Assembly (NCBI GenBank): GCA_033558025.1
Contig: JAUCEF010000017.1
Coordinates: 248,001 to 312,000, forward strand
Length of the DNA stretch: 64,000 nucleotides
Direction: 5' to 3'
Origin: Phytophthora sp. 'mugwort'
Taxonomy: Eukaryota; Oomycota; Peronosporomycetes; Peronosporales; Peronosporaceae
Below, piece after piece: positions 30,023 through 39,689 of the stretch. The position numbers and the translations under genes are program-made. The first letter of the stretch is position 1; the number at the start of each line of letters is the position of its first letter. The notes under the pieces are model-generated. The model was not told the origin of the DNA. It did not search any database and saw only the letters and a list, made by a program, of their open reading frames with translations.

Positions 30023-30133
30023 TCATAAAAGTTTACTCTACACTGCTAAATTGAATTTTTTTTGAATATGAGTTAATACAGGATGTAATGCACTAATGCG
30101 TATTGGGTGCAGCTCTCTACATGCGAAATACGG

Positions 30134-30640
30134 TAGTTCCTTTCGTGGCCAATTGAGTTTTTTTACCGTCTTATCAAAAGTAAAGTCCTAAAGCAGATCA
30201 AGTAAGTTAAAGCGAATGTTCACACTGCAATGCCTCTTTGTGTGCGATGTCTTCGCCATTCTCCCAGATGATCACCGACGAAATATGTTTGTTTGCTCCA
30301 CCGGGTTCCAAGACCGACATGAATCCTTCCTCGACCGTTGGCCAAGAGCGCACAGCTCCCTGACCATCCTTCCTCGGCTGTCGGCCAAGAGCGCACAATT
30401 TCCGTGGCGATGAAAACTCCAACTTTGAGAAGTTTCTTTTCTGTTCGAGGCCATCGTACAGACAACGTGCGCCCGTGAAATCCTGTGAGGTTGTAAACAT
30501 TGATCCCGACTACGCAATTATATACTAGTACACTATTTATAGCAAGGTGAGCACGATGAGATTATTAACTGTGTTAATTCTAGTTACGGCGGTGCAACCC
30601 ACACCTCACAGGTGAGCGCCAGCCCCACCGTTTTTTTTAC
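30134..30640. other. Spacer with a short tandem duplication
   Basis: Between the pogo-like element and the copia relic. A 43-bp unit is duplicated at 30327-30369 and about 30370-30412 (shared GGCCAAGAGCGCACA). No gene was recognised. Confidence 0.5.
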
Positions 30641-31981
30641 AACTCCCTGATGAAGAATGGCACATGGGATCTCGTTGAGCGACCGAAGTCGATTCCCAAT
30701 AAGCGGATTAACGAGTGTGTGGGTGCTTGTCGTTAAGCGGAGTGCTGAAGGAGCCATCGAGCGTCTGAAAGCGAAGTTGGCTATCCATGGCATGCAGAAG
30801 TATGGAATCGACTATGTGGCAACATACTCACCGGTAGTACGCATTGAAGCCATATGACTTGTGTTGATCATTGCAATGACGTTGGGACTAGAGATCAGAT
30901 ACGTGGACTTTGTTACCGCTTTCCTGGATAAAGAGCTCGTGGATGTCGATATCTACATGGCTAATCCCCAGGGCTACGACGACGTGTCTGGACGAGTGTG
31001 CAAGCTGAAGAAAGGTCTCTATGGCCTGAAACACGCTTCGCGCATCTGAAATGATACGTTGCACAAATATCTGACTGGAATTGGGTTCACACAATACACA
31101 TATGAGTTGGTATCTACAGGAATCCGGGACAGTTTAGTGCTGTCTAGTTGACGGTCTATGTAGATGACTTGTTGCGGGCGGGAAAGGTAGAAGACATCAC
31201 GCTGGTGACCTCGGAGTTGACCAAGAATTTTAAGCAGAAGACCTTAGGCCATGTGCACAACTTCTTGGTTTGGAGGTGAACTACCAGCCAGGCTCTACGA
31301 TCTGTATGTCACAGACAGCGTACATTGAGCGTTTAGCAGAAAAGGTTAGGCTTGCTTCGGCGCGTCCAGTGCGCTCACCCCAGATCCACAACGAGCCCAC
31401 GGAACTGGTTGAGCAAGTCGAGGACAAGATCAACGATCCAGGTTTGCCATATCGGGAGATGGTAGGCTTCCTACAGTATGTACCAGGCCGGACACGATCA
31501 ATGCAGTCCGTACGCTGGGTCATTACGTCGGGGCTTACACGCCTCACAACTTCGAGCAGGCGAAGCGCGCGGTTCGATATGTTGTGACGACTAAGAAGCT
31601 GGGTCTGGTCTTTCATATGGATTAACGTCTGACAGGGTTGGGCTTGGAAGCTTTTGCAGATACAGACCACGCACGTTGCCCTGAGACGAGCTATTCGGTA
31701 AGTGGCTATGTGATGCGCTGGATGGGTTCATCATCGACGGGGAAAGTTAAGGAGGCCTGCCAGCTGGGGAGGGCCCTCACAGAAAATGAACAATGCAAAC
31801 AAAAAACGCACATTATCGGCGGCAATGCTTGTCAGCGGATCTGCGATTGCCGACGAAAATGGTTGTGGCGTTCTGGTGCGCTTCACAGACAAGTTTAGCT
31901 ATACAGTGTTATCTCACCAAGCCAGCCGCCATGCACAACAAAAGCTAACATCCTGATATTGCTGAAGTTGCTGTCTCTACA

Positions 31982-32754
31982 ATGCGCCCAGCGTTCCCGT
32001 CGACCGGTTACGCCGTAGTGAGCTTGCAGTTGCCTTCGTCGGTTATTGATGCGCTCCTGGGAGAGGCCAGGCATCGGGCCTACTCTCTGGTATTCAGGCA
32101 TGTAGGCGGCGCACTGGACGACAAGTTCCGAAGCCAATATCGAGTCAGTAGAATGATTTTAAAGCTGCGCATCGCGGCAAATGCAGTACAGGAAGATGCT
32201 GCTATACGGGGCAGCAACCTTACTACTTGTGTGTTCTCGTTCATGCATTCGAGGCCAGGGGGGTCCGACCAAGAGCCACACCAAGACTACACAGAAGAAG
32301 TTCGTGCCGCTATAGGTGTGAAATTCGCCGGCACTGTTCCAGCTAGTGTGATCATATCGTTGGAAACTGGGACCAGAAAAAAGGAATTCGAGTGTTTGCT
32401 GACTGTTTTGAGTATGCACGACCCCAGAAGGAGCTGGTATTAGATATACCACCAGGATATGCAGCGGTATTTCGAGGTGACCTGTTTCACAGTGGAGTAA
32501 GCTACACCGCGTCAAACTATCGACTCCTCTGCTATCTATTTGGCAAAGGCATGAAGTGGACCCCCGATGTTGTGTCTAACACTCTTTTGGCGTGCCAATA
32601 CTTTCGGCACTTGGAGCATACATCTAGTCGTATACGTCAGCACCGATACTTCTGCGCCGAAAATCCTGATGCAGAAGCACACCGAATTGAACGACGAGAG
32701 CAACAGAACCGTCGGGGGTGTATTCCCCTGCAAAAGCTGAGACATGGCTTTTGA
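31982..32754 (+). CDS. 2-oxoglutarate/Fe(II)-dependent dioxygenase-like protein, two frames
   Basis: Two overlapping frames together encode about 257 residues. The first (31982-32443) contains EPHQDYTEE; the second, in the -1 frame, contains PPGYAAVFRGDLFHSGVSY and NYRLLCYLF. Joined at 32377-32383 they give the full iron and 2-oxoglutarate set: His100-x-Asp102, His170 and Arg181, spaced as in the double-stranded beta-helix dioxygenases. Relatives hydroxylate or demethylate lipids, proteins or nucleic acid bases. The frames meet at A AAA AAG, a canonical -1 slippery heptamer in the correct phase; alternatively one A was lost and the gene is a pseudogene. It lies inside a MULE, so a role in DNA-base modification or escape from silencing is possible but inferred. 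ATG at 31982. Confidence 0.7.
32377..32383 (+). promoter_or_regulatory. Possible -1 ribosomal frameshift slippery site
   Basis: AAAAAAG lies in phase as A|AAA|AAG relative to the upstream frame of the dioxygenase gene. A -1 slip here continues straight into the frame holding the distal His and Arg. No downstream pseudoknot was modelled. Confidence 0.45.
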
Positions 32755-33226
32755 GGTTTGCAGTACACTGCGGTCTCATGCTACTTCCCATCGTGAGTAA
32801 ATTGTTATCATCTAAAAATATATATTTCCATTCATTATCAAAGTTGTAAATTGGAAGTTATTCTGTGAAATCATAAACTAAAGCTAAGAGCATGTGTTCA
32901 AGCCCGCATATCCCCACGAACGTGCAGGTGTGTGGCTTCGATGGAAAACATCCGTGAGGCTCGGCAGATTTTGTCCTTGTTGCTGCGATGCTTGGGTTGA
33001 ATCCGATTCCTGTGTTCCGAAAACAGTAGCATCTGGGGCTGGGAACGCGGTCGGTGTTAACGTTTGGTCATTATTCTGGACACGCTCAAAGTAGACAAGA
33101 TCGCTTGCTGTTCCTGTTTCAACATTGCTTCTTTTGTGGGTGTTCGGTCTTGCTTTCCGTTCCCCCCCTCTAGCTGGAGAGGGGGGAGGAGTTAGGACAC
33201 GATCTGTAGCTTCTTGTAACAAGCCA

Positions 33227-33960
33227 TTACAGAATATCCGAGTTGGATTTGTAGAGCTTCGCCGTTGCCGGATGCGCCCACAACAAATACTTGAGACGTT
33301 GGGTCTGTGGGATTTGCGCTTTGTAAAGCGCAAATCTGTCGAAAAAACGCTCGTTGTGGAGGTCTTTAAAGAAGGCTCCATAGGCGTATTCGCTGACAGC
33401 ACGCGTCGACGTGCCGAACTCTTCGAATTGGCGATATCCTTCGGAAGCACCAATGATTCAGGGTGTTGCCAGAACTGTGGCGTAAATATTGGCAACATGA
33501 ACCCCAGCGGCAGATTGGGCCTCAATCAAACTTTGCAAAGAGGTCTCTGAGTTTGTATTTTTGAGCTGACCTCTGACGGTGTGCAGCATGAATACGACGT
33601 CGCTGGAAGGCCTGTGATTGTGGATAGCGCTACCGTTCCCAGTATGAACGATTGCCCACTCACCTACCAATTCCTTTCTGATGACGGCGGGTAGAGATGT
33701 TCTCATGGGATAATTACATCGCTTCGACCCTCGCTTGGGACGCACACGCTTCTCGTTGATAAGCTTGCGAGTATTTTTTGGATTGCCTGAGCGGTCGCAT
33801 TCGTAGTTACAAAATTAGTTTTTCTTGTGCGTCTTCGGGATACATTGAAGCCGTGCGCCTTCGTCCAAGCATGCAGTGCTACCTCAGCCTGGTCGTGACT
33901 GGCATACGACGTCGCTGGCGGGGGATCAATTCGAAACAGTGTCCCCGCCGACATTTTCAA
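33227..33960 (-). pseudogene. MULE transposase, N-terminal half (FAR1-like), truncated
   Basis: Minus-strand pieces in order: a FAR1-like N-terminal DNA-binding start (33960-33703; YASHDQAEVALHAWTKAHGF), then 33745-33458 (GEWAIVHTGNGSAIHNHRPS, LIEAQSAAGVHVANIYATVL). Last comes 33450-33227 (FDRFALYKAQIPQT, RLKYLLWAHPATAKLYKSNS). This last piece normally leads straight into the first catalytic Asp of the MULE DDE domain, but a stop at 33229 and unrelated sequence follow. Two frame changes are present. The catalytic domain is absent, its place being taken by the dioxygenase region. Confidence 0.78.
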
Positions 33961-35402
33961 ATGTTCGGCGGCCGGACCTAGCAGAACGACAACTTAGCAG
34001 AACGACAAATGAAGCACAGAAATAGTTTTTTTGTGGTGATTTCAACGACCTTTCATCTAAACCGATGCAGCCATTTTCGTCGGCAACGGCAGATCCGCTG
34101 AGAAGCGTTGCCGATGATAATGTGCGTTTCGTGTTTGCATTGTTAATTTTCTGTGAGGGCCCTCCCCAGCTGGCGGGTCCTCCTTAGCTTTCCCCGTCAG
34201 CGACTGGGGCACCAAGCGCCAGCGCTCCATGACGACGAATACATGCGACTCAGAGCTGATTGCTGACGAGCAGTGCACGAGGCGTGTCATGTGGAAGCGC
34301 AAGCTGCTGAAGGAGTTGCTAATTAGGGTACCGCTAATTGGCAAGCTGTATTGCGATCAGAGCACCATTACTGTGGTCAGCAACAATAGTAATAGCAAGG
34401 TGTCACCGCAGATGACCAAGCATGCAATATTCGTCAATGAGCGTGTGTGTGGCGAGAGCAAAGATGGAGATCGCCAATGGCCCGACCAACGAAAACTTGG
34501 AGGACTTGTTCACCAAAGCTTTTGGTCGTTCCAGTTTGAGCAGTTGCGAGATCAACTTTGCATTGAGGATACCAAGGCGGCGTGGCGAAGTGGCGAGAGT
34601 GGTGCGGCAAGTGGTCGTGTTGCCGACACTGAGATGCACGACTAAGGCCCATCCAAGTGCTCCGTCTGGGTCCTACACGGTTTAGCCTGAGACGTATGAG
34701 CTTTCGTGTGTGCTTGCATGTGAATCGCCATACACTTCAAGTACGTGTGAAGTGGGCATCCGAGGATGTCGTACGGCAGCTCGTGTTCGTCTGCGGCCAA
34801 GCACCGATTGTGCTATTACGGCTACGACATCGATGTCACACATGTACTGAAGTGTCGATGTGGCGTAACGGTTATCTATTGACGGAATGAAGGCGTTGAT
34901 GACTTTCGATGTGGACTGTGGAGGATCTTTCGGTCGAGATTCTGCGGGGAAAGACGAACGAGCAAAGAGACATGAGTGTCCCTAGTGGGACGAACGCTGC
35001 TGCTTGCTCTGCGTGCTTTTCGAAAGCGTTGGCTCCTTCAGGTGCTGACCTCTTTCCTAGCTCGAGCTGAGGTCGTGATGCTCATTGTAGACGAGTATAT
35101 TCATCGCGACTGTTTCCCTAAGCACGATATTTAATATAGAACTTTGTAAGAGGTTAAAAAAGGTGTATGGATGAATATCGTCGCATCTCCGAGCATACGC
35201 GAACTTACTATTGATATTATTGACCAATAGATTGGCTGCCATGACAAAAGATCTTGTTTTCGCGAATCAAATTGAACTACTCGATCAGTTTTGACCAATG
35301 AGATAAATCCCGGATTGGTAAAAGCGCACAGCCACACCTCCGACATATTGGGTCGGAGGGAGCCCTGAAATTATTGATATTCCTCAACCAAAAAATTTCA
35401 AA

Positions 35403-37485
35403 TCATTCGCGTATTTCTCGAATAATAGCCAGGCTCCGACATCCGACGCCAGATGAGCCTGAACGACCTCGCACCGACCAGAACGAGCTTGCACGCGAGT
35501 GCGCATTTCGCTCGTTTCTGAAGTCCCTCGAGGAGGAAGACGTAACTTGGAGTAAATAGAATTGGCCATGGAGAGCGAGCGTACCGCAATCGTCCTGGAA
35601 GATGTGGTGTACGAGTTCGGCATGCACCTCGTCTTCAAGGAGGGCCTTAATGACAATATATTTGCCCGAAACTCGGTCATGCAGTACTACCGACAGGTTA
35701 AGAACTGGCTGCAGGACCAGTTCACTCAGCATCGGGCAGCTATTGACAAGACATTACCCAAGAAGGGCCAAATTCTGGAACGTTATGGCTCGAAGAGAGA
35801 ATCGGGAGCCTTTGTTAATAAGGCTCCTGCGTGCACGAAGAATGCGCTCAAGCAGATGATGGTGTATCTCTATTCGACTGCTGTTACCTCCGTCGACTAC
35901 CAGGACGCTGCTCTGCTGTGCTTAGTCTGGTTCCTGTACGGGCGTGCGTCGGACCTCACGCTTCTTCGCAAGGCTAACCTGTCTCTTGGCGCGGGCGATA
36001 TCTTCTTCGTGCGCTTCATGCGGATCAAGACTGCCGAAGAACAGGGCCTCCTGCTCTTTCCTGACGACGATTTCACCACGGCCCACTGCTCATGATTGCG
36101 CTTGCAGTTGAGACCCAAGCTTCTCCGACGACGTCCCTACTGACTCAGCTTCCTGCAGCTCATGCCGTTTCCCAAGCCATTCTGACTCCTGCTACGCCTC
36201 TTATCGACTTGATCGACCAGCCGAGATCTGCGATCCCGCTACAAGAGTCTCGTCCGGATGGAGGCAGGCAACTGACTCTTCACCGGGCATCCACAGCTAC
36301 GTCAATCGTGTCCTGGAGGGAGTCGCTAAACCGGCCGGTGTGACCGAGCGTCTGACACCACATTTCTTTCGACGCAGCGGGGCACAGCATGCGAATGGAG
36401 CCGCTACGTGTGTGCAGTGGATTTTTTTTTTACCGAGGGGCGTGGAATATGGCAGCGACGAACAAGGGCTTCGCGTACATCTTCAACACACCGTCTGTAG
36501 AGACAAGGTTGCTCGCGTCCATAGTGGTCGAGATCCCAATCAAGTCGTCTCGCTGTTGTCGCTAGATCCATTCGACTCCGACACTCCAACGAAGATTCGA
36601 CCGTCGCAGCGGCGCTATACAACGCATCCTACGAGCTTAAGGAAGCGAAGTACAAGGTGAACGGGAGGATATCGACACGTTCATGGCTTATCTGCTGCGC
36701 CATTATCCATCCCTGAAGTGTCTCAACGCAGATAGCCCTGCTGTCAAGTGACTTGAAGAATGCGCTAGCTAGAAAGACTACTCCATCAAGGACATTCTAT
36801 CTTGGTTGTTGCACTTGACCTGTAACACGAGCGCAAGTCCCCAAACCGACTCAGCAAAGACCCAAGGCAGCACGACCGATATCACCGAGCACCCCATGTT
36901 TCTTCACCAAGGTGCCTTAATTGAGCAGTTGATTCAGGTCAACCTCAAGCTCGACGTTCGACGTTTCTACTATGGAAGCTAAAGTCTACACCAAGGCGCA
37001 GCTAGCACAAGCAATACAAGGCACAAGTGAGAGCACAACCAATGAGCCATCAGCCAAAAGGCGCCGTATGGGTGCAACGACATACCTGAAAGATGTATAG
37101 TTCCCCTGGTACACCCAGGAGCCTTGCATCTGGAGTTCGACCCACAGTTTCACCAAACACACGAGATCCACTGGCACACTTGTCGCTGCGTTCTTGAAGC
37201 TGTTCCTCGCTAAAGGGCTCGTGCTTGTCGAGAGGTCGCCGCAGTACCGTGTCGACATCCTGGAGCTTGGCGCAACCGCTGAGAAGGAGCTGCTGGGTTT
37301 CTATCCCAGCACGAGATTACTGCCCGCGGAGCTCAGAAGGTCCTCAAGTCCATGCGCAAGCTTTACAAGGCCGGTCATCTAAACTCTCTCATCCAACACT
37401 ATAAGCAACTTCAAGAAGCCGGTCGCATTGTTGACCCTGCCCCTGTGCATACTACAAATATTCTTGCGTTAATATCCGCTGCGTA
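35403..37485 (+). pseudogene. Crypton tyrosine recombinase, copy 2 (broken)
   Basis: Same organisation as copy 1 on the opposite strand. The N-terminal SAM-like core-binding region includes MQYYRQVKNWLQDQF (about 35680). The catalytic domain has Arg in LYGRASDLTLLRK (about 35940), HFFRRSGAQHAN (36361-36396) and Tyr in NKGFAYIFNT (about 36462). The GCR1_C-like region lies near 37100-37300 (HTRSTGTLVAAFLKLFLAKG). It is followed by the helical tail VLKSMRKLYKAGHLNSLIQH ending at a TAA near 37485. All key catalytic residues I can identify survive, but stops and frame changes interrupt the gene. Confidence 0.83.
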
Positions 37486-37575
37486 ATTATGCATGTTTTA
37501 CCTCTGTGCCGTCTTCGCCATCCACTGCTATGTATACTTGTCTCGATGATTTCCTTGACGCTGGGCACTTAGCTA

Positions 37576-38128
37576 TTGAACCTCCACGGTGCGCAACACT
37601 GTCATCGTGCCGCATCGAGGTCTACGAAGAATGCAGTTAGCTCCGCGAAGGAGTTCAAGACTCTGTTCATCACTGCTAGCAAGATGCACAAGATTCACGT
37701 GAGTAATGAGGCCATCCGACATCTGCTGCTTACCATGAACACGACTGTCGCCTCCTCAAGCCTTCTCCCTGAAGCGATCCACGTCATCATCGCCTCGCTC
37801 GCCGAACGTAAGAAGCGCAGGGTCGGCCTAGAAGAGGTACGGGAGTGGCTTGCACCTTCTGCCTACGCGGATGACGACGCCTCGGAGCACACCACTGACA
37901 AAAACCGCGAGGACGAACCGGTGCACTACGTTCGCAAATGCTAAACTGGAAGCGTTAGAAAGGGGTTACGTTCTACTTGGTCGACTGGCAGCCAACTTGG
38001 GAGCGGAAGACCACTTGATCGAGAAGCTCGCCGCTGCTTTTGAGGAAGAGCGCCGCCTTCTTGTCCGCAAGACTGTCTTTGAAGAAGAGGCTGTGGAGGA
38101 CAACTCGCTGAACGACACGGAACAATAA
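37576..38128 (+). other. Unrecognised two-frame coding remnant after the Crypton
   Basis: A 122-codon frame (to 37944) rich in charged helix-forming residues (EFKTLFITASKMHKIHVSNE, LAERKKRRVGLEEVREWL) is followed, after a +1 shift near 37915, by an acidic coiled-coil-like stretch (KLEALERGYVLLGRL to EEEAVEDNSLNDTEQ) ending at 38128. The two look like halves of one protein of about 180 residues. No family was recognised. It could be a host gene remnant or a second Crypton gene. Confidence 0.35.
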
Positions 38129-38129
38129 G

Positions 38130-39689
38130 CAGTAATGGAGTAAGGAGAAAACGTCAGGTGTTTTACGAGCTTTAGTAGGTGAGTGGTTACCCCGTAGTGA
38201 ACACTAAGCTTAACCGCCAAAATGGAACAGCAAAGTTAACCTTGTAACAGAGTACCCAAACATATAATTTGAGTACAGCATCGAACACAAAGCTTTACCT
38301 CCTTGCGGAGCAGCAATGTTAAAGCTAGCACACCACGCATAAACAGAAGAGGCGGGCGCGTATCGCACAAACATGCATACATACAAATACACAGAAAGCC
38401 CGAACTATTGGCCAATGGGTGGGCGGGCGACTTGTCCGTTGCGAAAAATAAAAGAAGAGTGAGGCTGTCCCTGCCTCTGCGGCAGCCGGAAGCCAGCCGT
38501 TTCAATAAACCTCGTTTTTGAGGTTGTACCGGTGTTGTGTAAGCACTCACTAGCTGGCGTATTTACGCATAAAATCTATCGTAAGAAGGACCAGGCTCTC
38601 CAAATAGTGGACCCCGATTTTCGGACGCGGCTCATTTGCTAATCTGCCGTGGAGCGCTCACATCCCTCCGCGGCTGTGGTAGGCTGGAAAACAGTCTGAA
38701 TAATTTTCAGCCGTTTTCTCGACCCACCGGCCGTTACAGAGCCTGTGGCACCATCTATAAACTTGCTCTGATAGGCCCTATAGCACGCCCTCTGGGTGCA
38801 CATCCTGGCATAGATCTCCTAACCTCAAACACAACTCCACGTTAAATACACAACCTTTACACTACTTAGGACTGTCTCTGCGCGGGTCGGACCCGCCGGA
38901 GGTCGGAGATTTTATGCTATGGTACTATAATATACTTTTGTTGCTGCCGAAAGGGCAATTTGTATACTGAACCTGCCAAAGACGCTGAAATCGCAGGCGT
39001 TTAGATATCTGTCAGTATGTTTGGGGAATCAAATCCTATAAAAAATGATCGATGTCAGAGGCACACTATGGGTGTGTGCCTTCGTACTTAAGCTCGTAGA
39101 AGAGACACCACCGAGTTACCTTAGCTCGGTCAGCACAAGACAAATTCACAAAATTCACTTACAGCACACACCAACAATAAAATACGACTATAAATTTCAA
39201 TAAGTTTAGACAGTTGATGGGCTTGAGCATACATATTGTTGCTAGAATGTGATACGTATTACCTCCTCCGAGCACGTTTTTTTGCTCGAGTGTACGTTTG
39301 ACGTTAGAATATCACGTGGCCTCCTGAAATATCGAACCTTCCTCGGACGTATGTCTTGCCCAGTCTTGCCTACATCTCAATCAGCTTTACATCCCCATTA
39401 CTATTCTTACACCTCAACCAGCATTTCAAACGCTGGTGTGTGGCTTGCACCTCGATGGCTGAAGACAAAGCTACTACCCTATGTGAGGCCGGCAGCGAAC
39501 CTTCGAAACATTCATAGTGCCAGGACGCAATACCCGAACGAAGTTTGAGGCTGGCCGGGGTTGTCGGTCATGATGGACCCAGTATCACAACTCGTGAAAC
39601 AGTTACGTAGCAAATATGTTTTCGGCCCGAGAAGTCGATGAATTAATGCTTGTGCCAGTGTTCGGGCGTCGGTCTTTCGTTGATAACAT
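38130..39689. other. No gene recognised
   Basis: Only short overlapping open frames. The stretch precedes the gypsy relic on the plus strand and may hold its unrecognised LTR, gag or RT parts, but no LTR pair or primer-binding site was found. Confidence 0.4.

Larger units (their letters stand above)
28206..30133 (+). mobile_element. Pogo-like element with TIRs and TA target duplication
   Basis: Left end CCGCATTTCGCAAGTAGAGA and right end complement (TCTCTACATGCGAAATACGG) are inverted repeats of about 26 bp. TA flanks both (28204-28205, 30134-30135). The 1.93-kb element holds one degenerate transposase on the plus strand. Its left boundary lies about 160 bp upstream of the OSCP1 start, so insertion may have landed in that gene's promoter. 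Confidence 0.88.
31739..34195. mobile_element. MULE-type DNA transposon carrying a dioxygenase gene
   Basis: A 2457-bp element with TIRs of about 129 bp (31739-31867 and 34067-34195, roughly 90% identical by eye), starting GGGGAAAG and ending CTTTCCCC. Flanks atcatcgac and gtcagcgac form an imperfect 9-bp target duplication (7 of 9), the size usual for Mutator-like elements. It holds a plus-strand 2OG-Fe(II) dioxygenase gene and a minus-strand truncated MULE transposase. It interrupts a copia RNase H. The transposase lacks its catalytic core, so the copy is non-autonomous. Confidence 0.9.
30641..34650 (+). pseudogene. Ty1/copia pol relic (RT-RNase H), split by a nested MULE
   Basis: The 5' portion (30641-31738) carries a copia reverse transcriptase: KAKLAIHGMQKYGIDY, YSPVVRIEAI, FVTAFLDKELVDVDIYM, LKKGLYGLKHASR and TVYVDDLL (about 31150), with many stops. 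RNase H starts at AFADTDHARCPETSYSVSGY and is cut at 31738. It resumes exactly at 34196 with VSDWGTKRQRSMTTNTCDSE and ends near 34650 (LEDLFTKAF). gag, protease and integrase are missing. The clean resumption of RNase H across the insert proves the MULE came later. Confidence 0.88.

Noticed and set aside
32884..33525. 213-codon minus-strand protein gene inside the MULE
   Set aside because: It is a different frame from the MULE transposase motifs (RLKYLLWAHPATAK) that overlap it; the long frame is probably incidental.
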